A DNA stretch of 64,000 nucleotides from NCBI GenBank assembly GCA_026125665.1, contig JAHCKS010000001.1, positions 1-64,000 of the forward strand. Direction: 5' to 3'. This document shows positions 17,397-25,492 of the stretch, piece after piece. This stretch comes from Rubrivivax sp. GTDB lineage: Bacteria; Pseudomonadota; Gammaproteobacteria; Burkholderiales; Burkholderiaceae_C. A model generated the notes under the pieces. It saw nothing but the letters and a program-made list of their open reading frames with translations. It made no database searches and was not told the origin of the DNA. Position 1 is the stretch's first letter, and every line of letters starts with the position of its first letter. A program made the translations under genes and the position numbers.

Positions 17397-17671
17397 AGAA
17401 GCTCTGCCTTTGCTTCATGCCGAATCGCGGCGCGCCAGTCCGAGGCCGCGGGGGGCCACTCAGGGCTCGGCATCCGAACACACGGACTGACGCCGCCTGC
17501 GCTCCAAGGTCGGTGGCCGCGCCTCGGGTGCCGAGCCCTGAGCGGCCCCCCACGACCTCGGACCTGCTCGAGGCGCCCGTGGTCTTCGCGCACGAACACT
17601 CGAACCGCGGCACAGCGCCGCGAGTCCCCGCCCGTATGCCACCCAGGTGCTTCGAGGGCCGATGCCGTGGG
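17397..17671 (-). repeat. Dispersed ~280-bp repeat, copy A (inverted relative to copy B at 39095)
   Basis: Read on the minus strand this segment matches 39095-39378 (plus strand) along nearly its whole length. Shared blocks include CACGGCATCGGCCCTCGA, ACCTGGGTGGCA, GCGCGAAGACCACG, a long palindrome, and ATGAAGCA near the end. The palindrome (17439-17562) has two 39-bp arms that agree at 35 of 39 positions, separated by 46 bp. Short open frames inside are not conserved as proteins. No transposase, terminal duplication or tRNA target was seen. It could be a non-autonomous element or a structured regulatory or terminator sequence. Confidence 0.8.
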
Positions 17672-17778
17672 GCCGCTCAGGGCATGGCACCCGAGGCGCG
17701 GCGGCGACGTTGGCAATCGCCCGGACCTTTGTCGTGTGTTCGGGTGCCATGCCCTGAGCGGCCCCACGGCATCGGCCC
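17656..17778. repeat. Perfect 39-bp inverted repeat (second palindrome of the repeat family)
   Basis: Bases 17656-17694 are exactly reverse-complementary to 17740-17778 (39 of 39), with a 45-bp spacer. The arms share the core TCGGGTGCC, GCCCTGAGCGGCCCC with the palindromes at 17439-17562 and 39207-39332. The spacer begins GGCGCGG and ends GTGTGT, as in those two. The perfect match of the arms indicates recent formation, active correction, or selection on a stem-loop. Confidence 0.9.
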
Positions 17779-17829
17779 GGCGCGCCGTGCGTGAGATCGG
17801 GACGCGCAGCAGGTTCGTTCACACCTCCT

Positions 17830-18045
17830 TCAGGGTGCGAAGCCGACGGTGAACACGCCCGGGCCCTGCACCGACAGGCGGGCCTCGTCGGGCGGTACCA
17901 GCACGAAGTTGTGATCGGCCTCCAGCTCGCTGAACGCGAGCGGGTTCTCGAAGAAGGTCCAGCCGGCGTACTGCGGTTGCGCGATCAGGGCCGCGAGCTT
18001 GGTGGTGTCTTCCGCGAACAGGACGCGGTATCGGCGTGTGGCCAT
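17830..18045 (-). CDS. Hypothetical 71-aa protein downstream of a lipoprotein
   Basis: The ATG at 18043-18045 is preceded by GAGGAG with 7-nt spacing. The product begins MATRRYRVLFAEDTTKLAALI and ends in GPGVFTVGFAP; it has no signal peptide or membrane segment and looks like a small alpha/beta domain. It starts 11 bp after the stop of the 469-aa lipoprotein on the same strand, so the two are almost certainly one transcript. I recognise no family. The pair is bounded on one side by the palindromic repeat and on the other by a divergent transporter. Confidence 0.65.
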   Translation of the reverse strand: MATRRYRVLFAEDTTKLAALIAQPQYAGWTFFENPLAFSELEADHNFVLVPPDEARLSVQGPGVFTVGFAP

Positions 18046-18056
18046 GGTCGTGCTCC

Positions 18057-19466
18057 TCAGGGTTGGGTGGCGGCCCGGATCAGGTCCTGACGGCGGAACG
18101 ACACCAGGCCGAGGAAACACTCGCGCGTCGCCTCCTTGGTGCCGGTTTCCGTGAAGCACGCCGGCCAGCGCATGACCTTGGCCGCCTTCTCCCTGACGCG
18201 CTGGAACCTGGCGGCATCGATCGCGGTGCCGGCGTCGTTGCTGATCGTCTTCCAGAACCCGTCGAACTCGTCACCTGCCATCGATTGAAGCCTGGACACT
18301 TCGTTCAGGAGGCGTTCCTGCTGCAGCGCGCGCTCCTGGGTGGCCGCGCCGAGGCTCGCCTTGATGTAGTCCAGGCAGCTGGTCTTCAGGTTGTCGGCGA
18401 CCGCACTGCCCGGCTGTCCGTCGGGCAGCGTCTTGAGGCACAGGAACAGGAACTCGTCCTGCGTGAAGTTCGACTGCACGATGAACTTGACGACCTCCGC
18501 CACGCTCTCGACCGACGACGCGCCACCGACGCGCTCGAGCGCCGGGCCGGCCGTCGGTGTCGCGACCTCCGCCTTGCCGCCCACCGGGACACCGGCTTCC
18601 CTGGCGGCCTTGCCGATCGACTCGTAGTGGTCCCTGGCCTCCTTGAACTGGTCTTCCTTCTTCTGCAGGTCGTCCTTCTTCGTCCTGCACTCGTCGGCCC
18701 TGGCCTTGATGTCCGCATGAAGCGCGGCCTTCGCCTCGTCGGTCGTCGCCTTGTCGATCTCGGTGCAGGCCTCGACCTTCTTGCCGTCGATCGTCACGCT
18801 CACGCCCTTGCGCGCCGCAAGCGCGGCGTCACGCGCCTTCTCCTTCGCGAGGACCTCGTCGCGGGCCTTGCCCAGCTCGGCGACCACACCGGCGGCCGAC
18901 GCGCCGGCATTGGCCTGCGCGATGGCGCCGAGCGCCACGGACCTCGACGCCACCGCCCCCGTCAACTGCTCGATGGCCAGGATGGACACCATCAACCGCT
19001 GGTCACGGATGGCCTGGAGCGGCAGTTCGAGCGACGTGATGCCGCCGTTCAGGTAGCGCTCGCAGGTGCGATACATCAGCTCGCGCAGCATGTTGATCGT
19101 CTGCGTGCGCGGGATCGTCGACCCCTGCTCCGACGAGGCGAAGGCCGCGCTGAGCGCCAGCTCGATCGCCTTGGGGTCTGCCTGCTGGCCGAACGTCCCG
19201 CCGACCGACAGCGACTGCGCAATGACGGAGAACACGTCCGGGCTGGGTTCGGCGCAGAAGCGCTGCACCGTCCCGGTCCTCTGGGCCCCGGCTGTTGATT
19301 CGTTGTTGGACACGATCGCCCGCTGCTTCGCGTCGGTCAGCGTGATCGACGCCCCCGCTGCCACGGCCTCGTGCCTGTAGATCGACTTGTGGTTCGCGCT
19401 GCAGGCCGCCACGAGCGAAGCCAAGGCCACGATGCCTGCGCGCAACCCCAGTGCCCGGATGTCCAT
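18057..19466 (-). CDS. Hypothetical lipoprotein with a coiled-coil middle (469 aa)
   Basis: The N-terminus has a lipoprotein signal (hydrophobic LRAGIVALASLVAACS with lipobox LVAAC, acylated Cys ~22), and the ATG follows GGGGGAGAG. Residues ~100-200 are helical. Residues ~195-290 are rich in Ala, Lys, Glu and Asp (ARDEVLAKEKARDAALAAR, KKDDLQKKEDQFKEARDHYE), consistent with a coiled coil. The C-terminal ~150 residues are helical with several Cys. I do not recognise the family. It is probably anchored to the periplasmic face of a membrane and co-expressed with the 71-aa protein just downstream. Base composition looks slightly less GC-rich than its neighbours, so acquisition is possible but not shown. 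Confidence 0.8.
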   Translation of the reverse strand: MDIRALGLRAGIVALASLVAACSANHKSIYRHEAVAAGASITLTDAKQRAIVSNNESTAGAQRTGTVQRFCAEPSPDVFSVIAQSLSVGGTFGQQADPKAIELALSAAFASSEQGSTIPRTQTINMLRELMYRTCERYLNGGITSLELPLQAIRDQRLMVSILAIEQLTGAVASRSVALGAIAQANAGASAAGVVAELGKARDEVLAKEKARDAALAARKGVSVTIDGKKVEACTEIDKATTDEAKAALHADIKARADECRTKKDDLQKKEDQFKEARDHYESIGKAAREAGVPVGGKAEVATPTAGPALERVGGASSVESVAEVVKFIVQSNFTQDEFLFLCLKTLPDGQPGSAVADNLKTSCLDYIKASLGAATQERALQQERLLNEVSRLQSMAGDEFDGFWKTISNDAGTAIDAARFQRVREKAAKVMRWPACFTETGTKEATRECFLGLVSFRRQDLIRAATQP

Positions 19467-19689
19467 CGCTCTCCCCCTTGCCGACGGCGTCCGAGCCGCT
19501 CACGGGGATTCTGCGCACGAGCCGCATGGGCGCATCGTCAGACCGTAGGAGCCGCCGGTGCGCGGCGTCCTGCTCCACGCCGCCGCGTCTGCCCCGTTCG
19601 CAACCCCGGCCGCCCCGGCCGATCGATCGCGAGCCGGAGCACCCCGGCGACCACGGAGCTACGGGAGCACCTTCGGCACAATCCCCACG

Positions 19690-20928
19690 ATGCCGCTAGA
19701 ACGCACGCACGGGCCGCCGAGCCTGCGCCAGCTGGTCGCCGACTCGGGCACCCTGTACGTTGCCAACGCCCTCATCGGCTTCATCTTCGCCGCGTCGGGC
19801 CCGGTGGCCATCATCCTCGCCGTCGGCGCGCAGGGCGGCCTGAGCGAAGCGCAGCTGTCTTCGTGGATCTTCGGCTCGTTCTTCCTCAACGGGCTCGTCA
19901 CGCTGCTGTTCTGCACGCTGTACCGGCAGCCGCTGGTGTTCTTCTGGACGATCCCGGGCACGGTGCTGGTGGGCCCCGCGCTCGGGCACCTCGCCTGGGC
20001 CGAGGTCGTCGGCGCCTTCCTGGCCACCGGGGCACTGATGTTCGTGCTGGGCCTGTCGGGGCTCGTGCGGCGCGCCATGCACGCCGTGCCGATGCCCATC
20101 GTGATGGGCATGGTGGCGGGCGTGTTCCTGCGCTTCGGCCTGGGCCTGGTGCACGCCGTGCGCGACGACTTCCGGATCGCCGCGCCGATGGTCGCCGTGT
20201 TCCTGGCGCTCAGCGCCTCGGCGGCGTGGTCGCGCCGGCTGCCGCCGCTCATCGGCGCGCTCGCCGTCGGCGCGGCGGCCGTGGCGCTGTTCGGCCAGTT
20301 CCAGCCGGGCGGCGGCGGGCCGGCCGGGGGGCACGTGCTTGCCCGTCCCGAGTGGGTGATGCCCGCATTCTCGTGGCGCGCGATGGTCGAGCTCGTCGTG
20401 CCGCTGGCCATCACCGTGCTCGTGGTGCAGAACGGCCAGGGCTTCGCCGTGCTCGACGCCGCCGGGCACAAGGCGCCCATCAACGCCATCACGGTGGCCT
20501 GCGGCGCGGGCTCGATGCTCGCGGCGCTGGTGGGCACGGTGTCCACCTGCCTCACCGGGCCCGTCAACGCCATCATCTCGGCCTCGGGTGAGCGGCACCG
20601 GCACTACACCGCAGGGCTCGCGGTGGGCGTGCTGGCGCTGGCGTTCGGGCTCTTCGCGCCGGTGTTCACGCGGCTGTTGCTGGCCACGGCGCCGGCCTTC
20701 ATCGCCGCCCTCGCCGGGCTCGCGATGCTGCGCGTGCTGCAGACGGCGTTCAACGTCAGCTTCCGCGAGCGCTTCACGCTCGGCGCGCTCGTCACCTTCC
20801 TCGTCACCGTGGCCGACGTGCCCATCTTCCACATCGGTGCGCCGTTCTGGGGCCTGGTGATCGGCTACGCCGTCTCGCGGTTGCTCGAGCGCAAGGACTT
20901 CGGGGCCGCCGGGCCGGCAGGCGCCTGA
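19690..20928 (+). CDS. benE: Benzoate/H+ symporter BenE family transporter
   Basis: A 412-residue membrane protein with about 11-12 hydrophobic segments. It opens LYVANALIGFIFAASGPVAIILAVGAQGGLS and contains FWTIPGTVLVGPAL and PINAITVACGAGSMLAALVGTVSTCLTGP, all of which fit the BenE (NCS2-like) family. BenE imports benzoate with protons, but no benzoate catabolic genes lie nearby, so another aromatic acid or purine-like substrate is possible. ATG 19690 was chosen: CACAAT lies 7 nt upstream and the preceding frame is not conserved. It converges with the galM gene, whose stop lies only 14 bp beyond. Confidence 0.82.
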   Translation: MPLERTHGPPSLRQLVADSGTLYVANALIGFIFAASGPVAIILAVGAQGGLSEAQLSSWIFGSFFLNGLVTLLFCTLYRQPLVFFWTIPGTVLVGPALGHLAWAEVVGAFLATGALMFVLGLSGLVRRAMHAVPMPIVMGMVAGVFLRFGLGLVHAVRDDFRIAAPMVAVFLALSASAAWSRRLPPLIGALAVGAAAVALFGQFQPGGGGPAGGHVLARPEWVMPAFSWRAMVELVVPLAITVLVVQNGQGFAVLDAAGHKAPINAITVACGAGSMLAALVGTVSTCLTGPVNAIISASGERHRHYTAGLAVGVLALAFGLFAPVFTRLLLATAPAFIAALAGLAMLRVLQTAFNVSFRERFTLGALVTFLVTVADVPIFHIGAPFWGLVIGYAVSRLLERKDFGAAGPAGA

Positions 20929-20941
20929 GCGCGGGGCGTGT

Positions 20942-22009
20942 TCAACCCGCCGTGCGGAAGCGGTGCACGGTGCTGCTGCGGAACACCTCGCCCGGGCGCA
21001 GCACGGTGGAGGGGAACTCCGGGCGGTTGGGCGCGTCGGGAAAGTGCTGCGTCTCCAGGCACACCGCGTCGCCCTGGCGGTAGGCGCAGCCGCCGCGGCC
21101 TCCGAGCCGGCCGTCGAGGAAGTTCCCCGAGTAGAACTGCAGGCCCGGTTCGGTCGTCTCGATGTCCAGGCAGCGGCCCGAGCGCGGGTCTTCCAGCGTC
21201 GCGGCCCGGGCCAGGCCGTGCCGGCCGGGGCGGTCGATGACGAAGCAGTGGTCGTAGCCACCGGCGGCCAGCAGTTGCGGATGGGCGGTGCGGATGCGCG
21301 CGCCGATCGGCTGCGCCTCGCGGAAGTCGAACGGCGTGCCCGCGACCAGCGCCATGCCGCGTGGGATCAGCGCGGCGTCGATCTCGAGGTAGCGGCTCGA
21401 CGCCAGGGCCAGGTGGTGGTCCATCGCCGTGCCGCCACCGGCCAGGTTGAAGTAGCCGTGGTGCGTGAGGTTGAGCACCGTGGCGCGGCTCGTCACGGCC
21501 TGGTAGTCGATGCGCCAGGTGTCGTCGGTGCCGAGCGTGTAGCGCACCTCCACGTCGAGGCGGCCGGGGTAGTGGCCGTCGCCGTCTTCGCTGGTCAGGC
21601 GCAGCACGATGCCGGCCGCCGTGTCGCCCACGGGCGGCAACGGCTCGATCGCCCACCACCGGCGGCCGAAGCCCTCCGCGCCGCCGTGCAGCGCATTCGG
21701 CCCGTCGTTCGGCACGAGCTGGTGCGTCTCGCCGTCGAGCTCGAAACGGGCGCGGGCGATGCGGTTGGCGTAGCGCCCCACCAGCGTGCCGAAGTGCGGA
21801 TGCGGCGCGGCGTAGCCGGCGAGGTCGTCGAAGCCGAGCACGACGTTGGCGTGGCGGCCCTCGCGGTCGGGGCACTCAATGGCGGTGACGATGCCGCCCA
21901 GGTTGATGGCGCGCAGCCGCAGTCCGCGCCCGTTGTCGAGCGTGTACTCGTCGACCTCGCGGCCGTCGGCCAGGCGGCCGAAGGGCCGCACCGTGACGCC
22001 GGCGGCCAT
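20942..22009 (-). CDS. galM: Aldose 1-epimerase (mutarotase)
   Basis: A 355-residue galactose-mutarotase fold. Diagnostic elements are GRYANRIARARFELDG, GPNALHGGAEGFGRRWW with the catalytic His, and LNLTHHGYFNLAG with the second His pair. The terminal catalytic Glu lies in CLETQHFPDAPNRPEFPS. It interconverts alpha and beta anomers of aldoses in the cytosol, supplying the anomer used by sugar dehydrogenases. It is the last gene of the minus-strand transporter operon and follows the XylB-like dehydrogenase by 14 bp, which fits an oxidative aldose pathway. The ATG at 22007-22009 was chosen; the upstream extension overlaps the dehydrogenase gene. Confidence 0.88.
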   Translation of the reverse strand: MAAGVTVRPFGRLADGREVDEYTLDNGRGLRLRAINLGGIVTAIECPDREGRHANVVLGFDDLAGYAAPHPHFGTLVGRYANRIARARFELDGETHQLVPNDGPNALHGGAEGFGRRWWAIEPLPPVGDTAAGIVLRLTSEDGDGHYPGRLDVEVRYTLGTDDTWRIDYQAVTSRATVLNLTHHGYFNLAGGGTAMDHHLALASSRYLEIDAALIPRGMALVAGTPFDFREAQPIGARIRTAHPQLLAAGGYDHCFVIDRPGRHGLARAATLEDPRSGRCLDIETTEPGLQFYSGNFLDGRLGGRGGCAYRQGDAVCLETQHFPDAPNRPEFPSTVLRPGEVFRSSTVHRFRTAG

Positions 22010-22023
22010 GGGGCCCGGCCGGC

Positions 22024-22791
22024 TCAGGTCCAGCCGCCGTCGACGACGAAGTCCTGCGCCGTGCACATGGCGCTGTCGTCGGCGGCCAGGAACAGGGCCA
22101 TCGCCGCGATGTGCACCGGCTGCAGCGGCCGGGCGATGCACTGGCCGCGGCGGATGTCTTCCCGGGCCTGCTCGTTCACCCACAGGCGCAGCTGCTTTTC
22201 CGTCATCACCCAGCCGGGCACCAGCGTGTTGACGCGGATGTTGAACGGGCCGAAGTCGCGCGCCAGGCTGCGCGTCAGGCCCTGGATCGCCGCCTTGGAG
22301 GTGGTGTAGACGGGCATGCCGCCCTGCTTGAGCTTCCAGCTGATGGAGCCGAAGTTGACGATCGAGCCGCCGCCGGCAGCGCGCATGTCCTCGGCCACCT
22401 GCCTGGCGGCGAAGAACTGGTGCTTCAGGTTGACCGCCACGCCGGCGTCCCAGCTGGCCGGGGTCGTCTCGTCGATCGTGTGGCGCTGGTCGTTCGCGGC
22501 GTTGTTCATCAGCACGGTGAACGGGCCGACCTGGCCACGCAGCGTGGCGACGGCCGACTCGAGCGCGGCAATGTCCGTCAGGTCCGCCTCGACGAAGACG
22601 GGGGCGTGCCGGGCGCCGGCGGAGGCACGTGCCACCACGGCCTGTGCGGACGCGACATCGATGTCGATGAAACCCACGCGCGCGCCCTGCGCGGCAAAGC
22701 TCTCGACCAGCGTGGCACCGATGCCGCTGGCGCCGCCGGTGACCAGCACGGCACGGTCCTGCAGGCTGGGATAGCAGGCGTTGATGTTCAT
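22024..22791 (-). CDS. Short-chain sugar dehydrogenase, D-xylose 1-dehydrogenase (XylB)-like
   Basis: A 255-residue classical SDR: TGGASGIG cofactor loop, D at the end of beta2 (GFIDID, favouring NAD), NNAA, Ser in NFGSISW and YTTSK. The start (ACYPSLQDRAVLVTGGASGIG), the motif NAANDQRH and the C-terminal CTAQDFVVDGGW follow Caulobacter XylB closely. XylB oxidises D-xylose to D-xylonolactone; L-arabinose and D-galactose dehydrogenases of the same subfamily are alternatives. The gene sits between a CUT2 permease and galM, so the transported sugar is probably epimerised and oxidised here. A lactonase candidate lies at 32549. The start at 22789-22791 is by family length; its ribosome-binding site is weak. 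Confidence 0.85.
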   Translation of the reverse strand: MNINACYPSLQDRAVLVTGGASGIGATLVESFAAQGARVGFIDIDVASAQAVVARASAGARHAPVFVEADLTDIAALESAVATLRGQVGPFTVLMNNAANDQRHTIDETTPASWDAGVAVNLKHQFFAARQVAEDMRAAGGGSIVNFGSISWKLKQGGMPVYTTSKAAIQGLTRSLARDFGPFNIRVNTLVPGWVMTEKQLRLWVNEQAREDIRRGQCIARPLQPVHIAAMALFLAADDSAMCTAQDFVVDGGWT

Positions 22792-22849
22792 GGAAGGATG
22801 ACCTCGGGCGTCGGGGTGGTCGGGGTGGGGATCGGCGCGCACGACGGTG

Positions 22850-23938
22850 TCATGGCAGAGCCTCGCCGGTGCGCTCGGTGGAGGCGGCGGCGGCCGGGGA
22901 GGGTGCGGCAGGTGCCCCTTCGGCCCGTGAACGCCGGGCGAGCGATCGCCTGCGGTACTCGGCGAACTGGCGGTCGGCCAGCACCCCGAGCAGGATCACC
23001 GAGCCCATGACGGCGAAGTTCAGCGAGCTGGGGATGCCGAGCAGGTTGACGAGGTTCTGCAGCACCTGCAGCAGCACCGTGCCGAGCACCACGCCGAGCA
23101 CCGAACCCTCGCCGCCGCGCAGCGAGAAGCCGCCCAGCACCGCCGCGGCGATCGCGTACAGCTCGTAGAAGTTGCCGTGCACCGCCGGCGAGATCGAACG
23201 TGTGTACATCGCGAACAGCACCGCGCCGAGCGCCGTCAGGCCGCCGCAGATCACGTAGGCCGCCACGGTGGTGCGGACCGTGGCGATGCCCGAGTAGCGC
23301 GCCGCCTCCTCGTTCTTGCCGATGGCGAAGAGGTAACGGCCGAGCACCGAGTGGTGCAGCACGACGCCGGCGACGACGGTGACGACGGCCAGCGCGATCA
23401 GCGTGTGCGGCACGGCGATCGTCGGCCCCTCGTGCCCGAACAAGCGTGCCAGCGGGGCGAAGATCTCCGAGCGCCCCGCCATGAGCCACTCCAGCGTCGG
23501 GAAGCTGGCGCCGAAGCCGAAGCCGACCGTGGCGTCCTCGGTGTAGTAGCGCGCCGCGCCGCGGTAGATGAGCAACGCGCACAGCGTCACGACGAAGGGC
23601 TGCAGGCCCACCTTGGCCACGAGGGTGCCGTGCAGCAGGCCCATCAGCATGCCCGCCCCGCCGACCAGCGCCAGCGCCACCCCCCAGTGCACGTCCTGGT
23701 TGGCGATGAGGTCGATGAAGAGCACGCCGAGCAAGGCCACGACGGCGCCCGCCGAGAGCTCGATGCCGCCGACGAGGATGACGAAGGCCTGCGCGATGGC
23801 GACGATGCCGAACATGCCGATCTGGTTGGCCGTGTTCGACAGGTTGGCCGGCAGCAGGAAACGCGGGTTGATGACGGCGACGATGGTGCCGATCACGACG
23901 ATCAGCACGAGCAGGCCGATGTCCTTCTTGAAGATCAC
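22850..23938 (-). CDS. CUT2-type sugar ABC transporter permease (system 1)
   Basis: A 362-residue RbsC/XylH-like permease with about ten membrane segments. The conserved block FVILVGGIELSAGAVVALLGV and the later GRYLFAIGKNEEAARYSGI and GGFSLRGGEGSVLGVVLG are family signatures. Translation starts at GTG 23936-23938, which overlaps the TGA of the upstream ATPase (GTGA), giving tight coupling; the codons before it lie inside that ATPase gene. The C-terminal ~30 residues are a charged Arg/Ala-rich cytoplasmic tail. It forms the channel for the sugar bound by the protein at 25493. Confidence 0.88.
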   Translation of the reverse strand: MIFKKDIGLLVLIVVIGTIVAVINPRFLLPANLSNTANQIGMFGIVAIAQAFVILVGGIELSAGAVVALLGVLFIDLIANQDVHWGVALALVGGAGMLMGLLHGTLVAKVGLQPFVVTLCALLIYRGAARYYTEDATVGFGFGASFPTLEWLMAGRSEIFAPLARLFGHEGPTIAVPHTLIALAVVTVVAGVVLHHSVLGRYLFAIGKNEEAARYSGIATVRTTVAAYVICGGLTALGAVLFAMYTRSISPAVHGNFYELYAIAAAVLGGFSLRGGEGSVLGVVLGTVLLQVLQNLVNLLGIPSSLNFAVMGSVILLGVLADRQFAEYRRRSLARRSRAEGAPAAPSPAAAASTERTGEALP

Positions 23939-25467
23939 GCCGCCGCCTCGTGCAGCGCCCGGGCGCCGGCGCCGAGGCCGACGGCAAGGCGCAGCACGTT
24001 CTGCTCGCTGAAGTCGGGCCGGTCGAGCCAGCCGGCGATGCCGCCTTCGTGCATCACGGCGAGGCGGTCGCACACGCCGATCACTTCCTCCATGTCGGAG
24101 GAGATCATCAGGATGGCCACACCCTCGTCGGCCAGCCGGCGCAGCAGGTCGTAGACGTCGTTCTTGCTGCCCACGTCGATGCCGCGCGTCGGCTCGTCGA
24201 GCACGATGACACGCGGCGCCATCGACAGCCACTTCGCCAGCACCACCTTCTGCTGGTTGCCGCCGGAGAGCACGCCGGTGGCCGTACCGACGTCGGGCAC
24301 GCGGATGTCCAGCTGCTGGCGCTGGCGCTGTGCGGCCGCGCGCTCGGCCGCCTCCGACACGAGCATCAGCCGCGCGTGGGCGCGCAGGTTGGGCAGCGAG
24401 ATGTTCCCGGCCACCGGGAGGTCGAGCAGCAGGCCGGCCTGCTTGCGGTCCTCGGGCACGAGCACGAGGCCGGCCTCGATGGCCGCGCGCGGCCGGCCCG
24501 GTTCGACGGCCTTGCCGCCCACGCGCACCGTGCCGCCGAGCAACCGGTCGATGCCGAACAGCGCGCGTGCCAGCTCGGTGCGGCCCGAGCCGACGAGGCC
24601 GGCCAGGCCGACGATCTCGCCTTCGCGCACGGCGAGGTCGACGCGGCGTGCCGGCTTGGCGGTGGTGCGGGCCTGCACGACCTCGAGCGCCGGCGCACCC
24701 GGGGCGCGAGCCGGCGCGCGGTACTGGCCCTTGAGGTCGCGCCCGATCATCAGGCGGATCATCGCGGCGTGGTCGATGTGCTCGCGTGCGAGCTGCCCGG
24801 CGACACGGCCGTCGCGCAGCACGAGCACGCGCGCGGCGCAGCGCTCCACCTCGGTCAACCGGTGCGAGATGAAGATCACCGCCACGCCTTCGGCGCGCAG
24901 CGCGTCGACGACGCGCAGCAGGCGTTCGGTCTCCGCCAGCGTCAGGCTCGAGGTCGGCTCGTCCATGATGACGAGGCGCGCGCGCAGCGACAGCGCCTTG
25001 GCGATCTCGACCAGCTGGCGCTGGGCCAGCGACAGGTCGGCCACCGGTGTGCCGGGCGCGAAGTCGCAGCCCAGGCGGTCGAGCAGCGGCTGCACGCGCG
25101 CGTGCATGGCGCGCGTGTCCAACAGGCGCAGCCAGCCGCCGCGCAACGGCTCGCGGCCGATCAGCACGTTGGCCGCCACGTCCAGGTTCTCGAACAGGTT
25201 GAGCTCCTGGTGCACGAAGGCGATGCCGGCGGCGAGCGCGTCGGCGACGGTGAGGCGAGGGCGCTCGTGGCCATCGAGGCGGATCACGCCCGTGTCGGGC
25301 GCGACCACGCCGCCGAGCACCTTCATCAGCGTCGACTTGCCGGCACCGTTCTCGCCGACGAGGCCGATCACCTCGCCGGCGGCCACCGCGAGGTCGACGC
25401 CGGCGAGCGCGACGACCCCGGGGTAGCGCTTGCCGATGCCGACCAGCTCGAGGAACGGGGGCGCCAT
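23935..25467 (-). CDS. CUT2-type sugar ABC transporter ATPase, two NBDs (system 1)
   Basis: A 510-residue protein with two fused nucleotide-binding domains, as in RbsA/XylG/AraG. NBD1 has GENGAGKSTLMK, LSLAQRQLVEIAKAL and VIMDEPTSSLT. NBD2 has the degenerate Walker A GLVGSGRTELARALFG, LSGGNQQKVVLAKWL and VIVLDEPTRGIDVGSK. The degenerate second P-loop is usual in this family. It energises sugar uptake with the permease whose GTG start overlaps its stop, and lies 25 bp after the binding-protein gene. Which sugar is carried depends on the binding protein, not on this subunit. Confidence 0.9.
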   Translation of the reverse strand: MAPPFLELVGIGKRYPGVVALAGVDLAVAAGEVIGLVGENGAGKSTLMKVLGGVVAPDTGVIRLDGHERPRLTVADALAAGIAFVHQELNLFENLDVAANVLIGREPLRGGWLRLLDTRAMHARVQPLLDRLGCDFAPGTPVADLSLAQRQLVEIAKALSLRARLVIMDEPTSSLTLAETERLLRVVDALRAEGVAVIFISHRLTEVERCAARVLVLRDGRVAGQLAREHIDHAAMIRLMIGRDLKGQYRAPARAPGAPALEVVQARTTAKPARRVDLAVREGEIVGLAGLVGSGRTELARALFGIDRLLGGTVRVGGKAVEPGRPRAAIEAGLVLVPEDRKQAGLLLDLPVAGNISLPNLRAHARLMLVSEAAERAAAQRQRQQLDIRVPDVGTATGVLSGGNQQKVVLAKWLSMAPRVIVLDEPTRGIDVGSKNDVYDLLRRLADEGVAILMISSDMEEVIGVCDRLAVMHEGGIAGWLDRPDFSEQNVLRLAVGLGAGARALHEAAA

Positions 25468-25492
25468 GCGAGGATCCGCGCGACCGGCGGCC

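Noticed and set aside
17392-17613. 73-aa frame in repeat copy A and the related frame at 39171-39458
   Set aside because: They share short peptide blocks only because the DNA repeat is shared. Their ends differ, neither has a ribosome-binding site, and the palindrome explains the conservation.
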